DNA of 6,765 bases. Origin: Bacillota bacterium (GTDB lineage: Bacteria > Bacillota > Clostridia > Peptostreptococcales > Anaerovoracaceae). Positions 1-5,274 of the stretch are shown piece by piece (the first letter of the stretch is position 1; the number at the start of each line of letters is the position of its first letter). The notes under the pieces were generated by a model that saw only the letters and a program-made list of their open reading frames with translations, had not been told where the DNA came from and searched no databases. Made by a program: the position numbers and the translations under genes. The stretch covers positions 1-6,765 of the forward strand of contig JAFYKS010000034.1 of the NCBI GenBank assembly GCA_017537495.1, read 5' to 3'.

Positions 1-1
1 C

Positions 2-283
2 ATTGAAAATGACTTGGCATTTGACAAGGTAATGCACTTCCGCGAAATTCCGCATGATCCGCAGGCATGGGCAAACAAGTATGTCACAGAAGTAACCTTC
101 CGCAGCGGAAACAAAGCGGTTCTTCCAAACATCCCAATCCATTTCGGCGGCGAAGCACCAGACCCAATCAGCAATGTAAGCCGGGTTGGTGAAGATACCG
201 AAGAGATCCTGAAGGCGTTGAATTATTCTGATGAAGAAATTGCATCCCTGGTAGAAAAGGGTGTTATCGCAGTACGCAAATAA
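2..283 (+). CDS. Class III (CaiB/BaiF family) CoA-transferase, C-terminal part
   Basis: This is the last 93 codons of a gene that begins before the window; the frame is open from base 2 to a TAA at 281-283. Family members move CoA between carboxylic acids (formyl-CoA:oxalate, crotonobetaine/carnitine, phenyllactate and others) in the cytoplasm, using a catalytic Asp that would lie upstream of this fragment. The visible part has the usual C-terminal layout: an 'AWANKYV' helix, a beta stretch ending in 'LPNIPIHFGG', then the family closing motif, here 'SRVGEDTEEILKALNYS' followed by 'EEIASLVEKGVIA'. The next gene starts 34 bp downstream on the same strand, so this enzyme probably activates the substrate used by the following acyl-CoA enzymes. 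The acid it activates cannot be told from the C-terminus. A TTG near base 14 is internal, not a start. Confidence 0.88.
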   Translation: MENDLAFDKVMHFREIPHDPQAWANKYVTEVTFRSGNKAVLPNIPIHFGGEAPDPISNVSRVGEDTEEILKALNYSDEEIASLVEKGVIAVRK

Positions 284-317
284 AAAGTCGGATTAGAAGG
301 AAAGAGAGGAAAAAAAT

Positions 318-1214
318 ATGAATATCAAGAATCTTCATATTGTAGGAAGCGGCCTGATGGGCGGCGGTATTGCACAGGTAGGTATTACGCACGGGTTTGA
401 AGTAACCCTCATAGATATTTCTGAAGCAGCACTGAACAAGGCCAAGGCTGTGATGGAAAAAAGCTTCAAAAAGGAAATCAGCCGCGGAAAGATGACAGAA
501 GAAGCTGCTGAAGAGGCATTCAGGCATCTGACCCTGACCACAGATATGAATGCAGCGAAAGATGCAGACCTGGTCATTGAATCTGTATCCGAAAAAATGG
601 AGCTGAAGAAGAAGATTTTCTCCCAACTGTCTGAAATCTGCCGGGAAGATATTATTCTGGCAACCAATACTTCTGCTATTTCCATTACTGCACTGGCATC
701 TGTAGTCAAGAATCCATCCCGCGTCTGTGGTATGCATTTCGTAAGCCCTGTGCCAAAGATGGATCTGATGGAAATTGTTCGCTGTATCGCAACTTCTGCG
801 GAAACCATTGCACTGGCACGCGAAGTAGGTACTGCCATGGGCAAGAGATGTATCATCTCCAAGGACAGCCCTGCATTCATCCTGAACCGCATGCTGGACC
901 CAATGGCTAATGAAGCAATGCTGCTGGTGGAACTGGGAATCGGAAGCATCGAAGACGTAGATGCTGCAATGCGTATCGGCCTGAACCACCCAATGGGACC
1001 GCTGGAAATCATGGATGCAGCCGGACTGGATATTTTCCTGGATGCCATGACTGCAATTCATCAGGAAACCAACGATCCAAAGTACAAACCATCCCTGTTG
1101 GTGCGCAACATGGTAAGAATCGGCTGGCTGGGTAAAAAGGCCGGCAAGGGTTTCTACGTATATCATGCAGATGGAACCAAGACACCGAACCCGGATATCA
1201 ATAACATTATCTGA
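318..1214 (+). CDS. 3-hydroxyacyl-CoA dehydrogenase, hbd-like (copy 1)
   Basis: This 298-aa enzyme should oxidise 3-hydroxyacyl-CoA with NAD(P)+, or reduce 3-oxoacyl-CoA, in the cytoplasm. The N-terminal Rossmann motif is GSGLMGGG at residues 10-17. The catalytic residues expected for the family are present: Ser119 in 'ATNTSA', His140 in 'GMH', Glu152 in 'MEIV' and Asn190 in 'FILNRML'. The C-terminal helical domain carries 'GLNHPMGPLEIMDAAGLD'. The segment after the catalytic His is HFVSPVPKM, where the family usually has HFFNPAPVM, so the Asn of FNP is Ser here. The protein is slightly longer than the usual ~282 aa because of a tail after 'GKGFYVY'. The ATG at 318 follows GAGAGGA with 7-nt spacing. 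It lies 34 bp after the CoA-transferase and is about 77% identical to the copy at 4144-5040. A function on 3-hydroxybutyryl-CoA itself is possible but unproven. Confidence 0.93.
   Translation: MNIKNLHIVGSGLMGGGIAQVGITHGFEVTLIDISEAALNKAKAVMEKSFKKEISRGKMTEEAAEEAFRHLTLTTDMNAAKDADLVIESVSEKMELKKKIFSQLSEICREDIILATNTSAISITALASVVKNPSRVCGMHFVSPVPKMDLMEIVRCIATSAETIALAREVGTAMGKRCIISKDSPAFILNRMLDPMANEAMLLVELGIGSIEDVDAAMRIGLNHPMGPLEIMDAAGLDIFLDAMTAIHQETNDPKYKPSLLVRNMVRIGWLGKKAGKGFYVYHADGTKTPNPDINNII
951..982 (+). repeat. 32-nt exact repeat shared by the two dehydrogenase genes (copy A)
   Basis: This stretch is identical, base for base, to 4777-4808 and encodes the shared 'EDVDAAMRIGL' segment of both dehydrogenases. 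Other exact tracts shared by the two genes are 493-520 with 4319-4346 (28 nt) and 1131-1150 with 4957-4976 (20 nt). They reflect paralogy of the genes and are direct repeats about 3.8 kb apart. Confidence 0.85.
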
Positions 1215-1276
1215 TACCTGGAACAGATAATTAATTAATAAAATTAAGACTTTCATCGAATATAAGGAGGCAAATT

Positions 1277-1675
1277 ATGGCTACATTTAAGGGAATTAAG
1301 CACATTGGTATTGCAACAGCAGAAGGCAAGAAAACAACAGACTTTTACGTTGAAAATTTAGGCGGCGTTTTTATATCTGAAGAACCATATCCTGAGCAGA
1401 ACCAGATTTCATTTACAGTAAGAATGGGCGACTGCGACCTGGAAATCATGGAACCAGTGAGCGATCATGGTGCAGTAGCAGGTTTTCTGGCTAAGAAGGG
1501 GCCTGGCTTACAGCATATTTCCATAGAAGTAGAAGGCATCGCAGAAATCGAACAGGAACTGACTGCAAAGGGAATCCAGATTGTGGCAAAGAATTTTGAC
1601 GGTCCGGTTCGCTATATGTTCCTCTCCCCTAAGTCCACCGGCGGTGTATTAGTGGAAATGTTCGAAAACGCTTAA
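1277..1675 (+). CDS. VOC-fold protein, methylmalonyl-CoA epimerase-like
   Basis: This 132-aa single-domain protein has the two beta-alpha-beta-beta-beta modules of the vicinal oxygen chelate (glyoxalase/epimerase) fold. It resembles methylmalonyl-CoA epimerase in length and layout: 'IKHIGIA' with His9, 'LEIMEP' with Glu56, 'GPGLQHISIEV' with His80, and a C-terminal 'SPKSTGGVLVEM' with Glu127. His9, His80 and Glu127 match the usual metal-ligand positions; Glu56 is the likely fourth region. The usual 'HH' before the third strand is 'QH', which keeps the second His. Known epimerases flip the alpha carbon of a 2-substituted acyl-CoA next to a second carbonyl. The gene sits between a hydroxyacyl-CoA dehydrogenase and a thiolase, with no mutase or carboxylase in view, so a 2-substituted 3-oxoacyl-CoA is an alternative substrate (inference). 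The start follows a strong AAGGAGG at 1264-1270. Confidence 0.82.
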   Translation: MATFKGIKHIGIATAEGKKTTDFYVENLGGVFISEEPYPEQNQISFTVRMGDCDLEIMEPVSDHGAVAGFLAKKGPGLQHISIEVEGIAEIEQELTAKGIQIVAKNFDGPVRYMFLSPKSTGGVLVEMFENA

Positions 1676-1709
1676 AAGTACAATACTGTTAAAATTCGGA
1701 GGTTAAACC

Positions 1710-2918
1710 ATGAGTAGAGATATTGTAATCGTAAGTGCCTGCAGAACCCCATTTGACAAGTTCGGCGGCATTACAAGATCCATCCCAAGCTATGAAATCG
1801 CATCTCAGATTATGATCGACTGTCTGGACAGAATCAACTTTAAGAAGGAAGATGTGCCTTTCATCTCATATGGTACTACGGTACATGCTGAAGTGGGCCC
1901 ATATGTAAACGTTCCTGTGAGACAGGCACTGCTGATGGCGGGATTCCCGGTAACGACCAAGTCTGTTACCGTAGACAGAGCATGCTGTTCATCCATGACT
2001 GGTTTAATGATTGCCTGTCGTGAGATTCAGGTTGGTGAGGTTGATGTAGCACTCTGTGTTGGTGCAGAAAACCTGTCCAACATTCCATACAGCATTGATT
2101 CAAAGGTACGTTGGGGACTGAAATTAGGTTCCGCCAAGCTGTTTGACGTCGGAGCCGGTTTCGTATATCCGGGCAGAGATCCTGTTTCCTGCGATGCAGA
2201 GAATGTAGCAAGAGAATACGGCATTGGAAGACGTGATATGGATGAATGGTCTGCAAGATCTCATCAGACTTATAAAAAAGCTTTTGACGAAGGCAAGTTC
2301 AAGGACGAAGTAGTTCCTTACACTGTACATGATAAGAAAAAGGGCGATATTGTTCTGGAGGCTGACCTCTCCCCTCGTCCGGAAACAACAGTAGAAATTC
2401 TGTCCAAGCTGAAACCGGTTTACGGCACCGAAGGAATTACTGCAGGGAATGCGCCTGGTATGAATGCAGGTGCAGCTGCAATTCTCCTGATGACCGAAGA
2501 CAAGGCGAAGGAATATGGCCTGGAGATCCTGGGTTACATCAGAGACTTTGACTGTGTATGTTCCGAACCGCAGAATATTACAACCGTTCCTGCGCTGGTT
2601 ACTGAATCGCTGTTAAAGAGAAACGATATGGATATTGCCGACCTGAAAATCTGGGAAGTTAACGAAGCATTCGCTGCAATGCCGCTGGTTTCTTCAAAGG
2701 TTCTGGCAAAGGGTGATGAAGCATTGACTCAGCACCTGAGAGACATCTGCAACGTAAACGGTGGTGCCGTGGCAATCGGTCATCCAATGGGTGCAAGCGG
2801 CTTAAGAATCATTATGGCTGCAATGTATGAACTGCGCCGCCGCGGCGGCGGCAGAGGCGTCGCATGTATCTGCGGCGGTCTGGCACAGGGCGATGGTGTT
2901 CTGATTGAAGTAAAATAA
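1710..2918 (+). CDS. Thiolase (acetyl-CoA acyltransferase family), atypical copy
   Basis: This 402-aa thiolase would cleave a 3-oxoacyl-CoA with CoA, or condense two acyl-CoAs. Expected residues are visible: nucleophile Cys92, 'NEAF' at 318-321, 'GHP' with His358, and Cys388 in a C-x-G-x-A-Q-G motif close to the C-terminus. Several signatures are unusual. The nucleophile region reads VDRACCSSM rather than the common VNKVCGSG, with a second Cys at 93; the 'GGMESMS' type motif is VGAENLSN; and the CoA-loop 'AGNASG' is AGNAPG. A run of three Arg and three Gly (residues 377-382) before 'GVACIC' is encoded by a GC-only palindrome. The ATG follows GGAGG at 1698-1702 with 7-nt spacing. The gene starts 34 bp after the epimerase-like gene and ends 21 bp before the second thiolase. 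Its divergence suggests a substrate different from acetoacetyl-CoA (inference). Confidence 0.92.
   Translation: MSRDIVIVSACRTPFDKFGGITRSIPSYEIASQIMIDCLDRINFKKEDVPFISYGTTVHAEVGPYVNVPVRQALLMAGFPVTTKSVTVDRACCSSMTGLMIACREIQVGEVDVALCVGAENLSNIPYSIDSKVRWGLKLGSAKLFDVGAGFVYPGRDPVSCDAENVAREYGIGRRDMDEWSARSHQTYKKAFDEGKFKDEVVPYTVHDKKKGDIVLEADLSPRPETTVEILSKLKPVYGTEGITAGNAPGMNAGAAAILLMTEDKAKEYGLEILGYIRDFDCVCSEPQNITTVPALVTESLLKRNDMDIADLKIWEVNEAFAAMPLVSSKVLAKGDEALTQHLRDICNVNGGAVAIGHPMGASGLRIIMAAMYELRRRGGGRGVACICGGLAQGDGVLIEVK
2835..2850. repeat. GC-only 16-bp perfect palindrome inside the first thiolase
   Basis: The segment CGCCGCCGCGGCGGCG is its own reverse complement and lies in otherwise mixed-composition coding DNA. 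It encodes part of the Arg-Arg-Arg-Gly-Gly-Gly run of the thiolase. In mRNA, bases 2836-2841 can pair with 2847-2852 as a six-pair all-GC stem with a 5-nt loop, about 90 nt before the start of the next gene. Whether it affects translation or mRNA ends is unknown. Confidence 0.6.
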
Positions 2919-2939
2919 CGGAAGGAAAAGGTAACTGTT

Positions 2940-4130
2940 ATGAAAGAAATTGTAATCGTAGGTGCAGCAAGAACACCGTTTGGTAAATTCGGCGGCGGTA
3001 TGAAAGGTTTCAAAGCAGTGGAACTGGGCGGCTTCGCTATTAAGGAAGCTATGAAGAGAGCCGGTATTGAAGGAAACCAGGTTGATGAATGTATCATGGG
3101 TATGGTTATCCCTGCAGGTCAGGGACAGATCCCTGCCCGTCAGGCAGCCATCAGAGGTGGTATTCCTCACGAAGTACCTTGTCTCACAATTAATAAAGTA
3201 TGCGGCTCCGCAATGAAAGCTGTAACTCTGGGCTGTCAGATGATTAAATGTGGCGATGCTGATATTATCGTAGCCGGCGGTATGGAAAGCATGAGTAATG
3301 CCCCTTATGTATCCAATTCAACCCGTTGGGGTGCCAGAATGAATAATGTTCAGCTGGTAGATGCCATGGTAAACGATGGTCTGTGGTGTCCGGAAAATGA
3401 TGTACATATGGCAGTAATCGGCGGCGGTGTAGCTGCTGAGTACGGTATTACCAGAGAACAGCAGGACAAATGGGCCTGCAGAAGCCAGCTGAAGTGGGCA
3501 GAAGGTGAAGCAGAAGGAAAGTTCGAAGCAGAACGTTTCCCTGTGGAAGTCGTAAGCAAAAAAGGCACTGTTGTCATCGAAAAGGATGAAGCACCTCGTC
3601 CTGAAACCACAATAGAAGGTCTTCAGAAATTACCGCCTCTGTTTGTAAAAGATGGCACTGTAACTGCAGGGAATGCACCAGGAACCAATGACGGTGCGGC
3701 AGCTGTAGTAATCATGAGCCGTGAAAAGGCCGAAGAACTGGGCGCACCAATTCTGGCAACCATCCGCGGATATGGTCAGGCCAGTGCGCTGTCCAAGAAT
3801 ATTGCCACAGTTCCAGGTCTGGCAATCAAAAACCTGATGGAAAAGCACAATGTAGGTCTGGATCAGTTCGATATTATCGAAATCAATGAGGCATTTGCAG
3901 CAGTACCTCTGGTAAGCTGTCTGGGAATTCTGGGCATGTCTGAAGAAGATATGGATCAGAGAGTAAACGTAAACGGTAGTGCAGTTGCAGTTGGACATCC
4001 AATCGGTGCAACCGGTGCGAGAATCCTGATGACCATGATTTATGAACTGCAGAGAAGCGGTAAGCATCATGGTATAGCAGCAATCTGTTCCGGTATGGCA
4101 CAGGGCGATGCAATCTGGATTGAAGTATAG
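2940..4130 (+). CDS. Thiolase (acetyl-CoA acetyltransferase type)
   Basis: This 396-aa thiolase is closer to canonical acetoacetyl-CoA thiolases than its neighbour. It has the N-terminal 'IVIVGAARTPFGKFGG', nucleophile Cys88 in 'INKVCGSAMKAV', 'GGMESMSNAPY' near residue 113, 'NEAFAAVP' from 316, 'GHPIGATGAR' with His353, and Cys383 in 'CSGMAQGD'. The expected reaction is 3-oxoacyl-CoA plus CoA giving acetyl-CoA plus a shortened acyl-CoA, or the reverse condensation. Like the first thiolase it has Pro in the 'TAGNAPG' loop where the family usually has Ser. 'Thl' or 'AtoB' would be reasonable names, but the chain-length preference cannot be deduced. The start at 2940 has purine-rich GGAAGGAAAAGG upstream. 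Its stop lies 13 bp before the next dehydrogenase, so the two are almost certainly co-transcribed. Confidence 0.94.
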   Translation: MKEIVIVGAARTPFGKFGGGMKGFKAVELGGFAIKEAMKRAGIEGNQVDECIMGMVIPAGQGQIPARQAAIRGGIPHEVPCLTINKVCGSAMKAVTLGCQMIKCGDADIIVAGGMESMSNAPYVSNSTRWGARMNNVQLVDAMVNDGLWCPENDVHMAVIGGGVAAEYGITREQQDKWACRSQLKWAEGEAEGKFEAERFPVEVVSKKGTVVIEKDEAPRPETTIEGLQKLPPLFVKDGTVTAGNAPGTNDGAAAVVIMSREKAEELGAPILATIRGYGQASALSKNIATVPGLAIKNLMEKHNVGLDQFDIIEINEAFAAVPLVSCLGILGMSEEDMDQRVNVNGSAVAVGHPIGATGARILMTMIYELQRSGKHHGIAAICSGMAQGDAIWIEV

Positions 4131-4140
4131 AAAGGGAAAG
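4131..4140 (+). promoter_or_regulatory. Ribosome binding site that sets the start of the second dehydrogenase
   Basis: The purine run AAAGGGAAAG begins directly after the TAG of the thiolase and ends 3 nt before the ATG at 4144; its AGGG core has a workable spacing of 7-8 nt. An in-frame ATG at 4108 inside the thiolase would add 12 residues, but it has no ribosome binding site and breaks alignment with the first dehydrogenase, which begins 'MNIKN' against 'MDIKN' here. Confidence 0.7.
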
Positions 4141-4143
4141 TGT

Positions 4144-5040
4144 ATGGACATAAAGAATATTTACATTATCGGTGCCGGTTTAATGGGCGGTGGTATTGCA
4201 CAGGTTGGAATCTTAAATGGTTTCGAAGTAACCATGATCAGCAGATCCATGGAATCCTTGAATCGTTCTAAAGCGGTCATCGAAAAGAACTTAAAGAAAG
4301 ATATCAAGAGAGGACTTCTGACAGAAGAAGCTGCTGAAGAGGCATTAAAGCACCTGTCCCTCACTCCAGATATGACAGCAGTAAAAGATGCGGACCTGGT
4401 TATCGAATCTGTTTACGAAAATATGGAATTAAAGAAGCAGATTTTCTCACAGCTGTCTGACCTCTGCCGTGAAGACATCATTCTGGCGACTAATACTTCT
4501 GCTATCTCTGTTACTTCTTTGGCATCAGTAGTAAAAAATCCGTCCCGTGTCTGCGGTATGCATTTTGTAAGTCCTGTGCCTAAGATGCCTTTAATGGAAA
4601 TTGTAAAGAGTATTGTAACCTCTTCTGAAACTATCGCTATTGCACGTGAAATTGGTGAAGCTATGGGAAAACGCTGCATCATCTCAAAGGACAGTCCTGC
4701 ATTCCTGCTTAACAGAATGCTCCTGCCGATGATTAATGAAGGTTCCAACCTTGTTGAAGTTGGTATTGGCAGTATTGAAGACGTAGATGCTGCAATGCGT
4801 ATCGGCCTCAATCACCCTATGGGACCTCTTGAAATTGTAGACGCTGCAGGGATTGATGTAATCTATTCTGCAATCTGTGCAATCCATAATGAAACCAACG
4901 ATCCGAAATATAAGCCATCCTTGCTCATGGGCAACATGGTAAGAATGGGCTGGATTGGTAAAAAGGCCGGCAAGGGATATTACATCTATAATGAAGATGG
5001 AACCAAGACTCCAAATCCTGACATCAATAACGTTTTTTAA
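4144..5040 (+). CDS. 3-hydroxyacyl-CoA dehydrogenase, hbd-like (copy 2)
   Basis: This second 298-aa dehydrogenase aligns without gaps to the copy at 318-1214, with 229 of 298 residues identical by my count. It has the same Rossmann motif (GAGLMGGG, residues 10-17) and the same catalytic set: Ser119, His140, Glu152, Asn190. It shares the unusual HFVSPVPKM segment. The copies differ most at residues 31-50 (just after the second beta strand, where NAD/NADP choice is often set: 'LIDISEAAL' in copy 1, 'MISRSMESL' here), at 149 (Asp in copy 1, Pro here) and at 234-246 in the C-terminal domain. These differences suggest separate cofactor or substrate preference (inference); loss of the acidic residue after strand 2 together with a new Arg is a pattern associated with NADPH use. 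It is the last gene of the operon, 13 bp after the thiolase. Confidence 0.93.
   Translation: MDIKNIYIIGAGLMGGGIAQVGILNGFEVTMISRSMESLNRSKAVIEKNLKKDIKRGLLTEEAAEEALKHLSLTPDMTAVKDADLVIESVYENMELKKQIFSQLSDLCREDIILATNTSAISVTSLASVVKNPSRVCGMHFVSPVPKMPLMEIVKSIVTSSETIAIAREIGEAMGKRCIISKDSPAFLLNRMLLPMINEGSNLVEVGIGSIEDVDAAMRIGLNHPMGPLEIVDAAGIDVIYSAICAIHNETNDPKYKPSLLMGNMVRMGWIGKKAGKGYYIYNEDGTKTPNPDINNVF
4777..4808 (+). repeat. 32-nt exact repeat shared by the two dehydrogenase genes (copy B)
   Basis: Partner of the identical tract at 951-982, in the same orientation. Recombination between the two would remove the epimerase-like gene and both thiolases and leave one hybrid dehydrogenase. Confidence 0.85.
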
Positions 5041-5121
5041 TTGTGAATAGCGTCCGCTAATAGAATTCAGATTTACTACATAATAACTTCTTCCTATAAT
5101 TTCCTCTTTGGAAATATAACC

Positions 5122-5162
5122 TTGATAAACAGAGATTGTCACCATTGATCTCTGTTTATCAA
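5122..5162. repeat. 15-bp perfect inverted repeat after the operon
   Basis: TTGATAAACAGAGAT at 5122-5136 is matched exactly by its reverse complement at 5148-5162, around an 11-nt spacer. GGAAA at 5110-5114 and TTTCC at 5163-5167 can extend the stem across a 7-nt one-sided bulge. It begins 82 bp after the stop of the last dehydrogenase gene. No long T tract follows on either strand, so it is not a classical intrinsic terminator. It could be a 3'-end mRNA-protecting hairpin, part of a compound terminator, or a protein-binding dyad. Confidence 0.65.
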
Positions 5163-5173
5163 TTTCCATTATT

Positions 5174-5215
5174 AAAAAAATACAGGAATCGAATTCTCTC
5201 CTCCTCATTCCTGTA
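5174..5215 (-). terminator. Candidate intrinsic terminator, - strand, with T7 tail
   Basis: TACAGGAAT at 5181-5189 pairs with ATTCCTGTA at 5207-5215 (9 bp, 17-nt loop). Read on the - strand, the stem is followed directly by seven T residues (5174-5180 as A on the + strand). It would act as a second stop for transcripts of the nuclease-like gene, just after the hairpin at 5216-5248. The stem is only moderately GC-rich and the loop is long, so strength is uncertain. Confidence 0.5.
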
Positions 5216-5248
5216 AAAACACGCCTTTGGTCTTCTTGGGCGTGTTTT
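5216..5248. terminator. Bidirectional intrinsic terminator between convergent genes
   Basis: AAAACACGCC at 5216-5225 is perfectly complementary to GGCGTGTTTT at 5239-5248 (10 bp, 13-nt loop). The stem is flanked by A-rich sequence on the left and T-rich on the right, so both strands give a hairpin ending in four to five U residues. It lies between the acyl-CoA operon (ending at 5040) and the nuclease-like gene (ending at 5275), where it can terminate both. Confidence 0.82.
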
Positions 5249-5274
5249 CTGATTCTATAGACATAACAGTGAAA

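Noticed and set aside
264..1256. Open frame of 330 codons on the - strand across the first dehydrogenase
   Set aside because: It lies antisense to a clearly recognised gene, has no ribosome binding site and is rich in Cys, His and Gln with no family resemblance. It is a mirror of biased codon use.
4108..4143. Earlier in-frame start for the second dehydrogenase
   Set aside because: It overlaps the thiolase, lacks a ribosome binding site and adds 12 residues absent from the paralogue. The ATG at 4144 is preceded by AAAGGGAAAG.
4684..5208. Open frame of 174 codons on the - strand reaching from the convergent junction into the second dehydrogenase
   Set aside because: It is antisense to a real gene over most of its length, and its start lies within the terminator hairpin at 5181-5215. 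The product has no recognisable pattern.
5041..5274. CRISPR array, tRNA or small gene in the convergent junction
   Set aside because: The inverted repeats are single hairpins of different sequence, not regularly spaced direct repeats. No cloverleaf or convincing open frame was seen.
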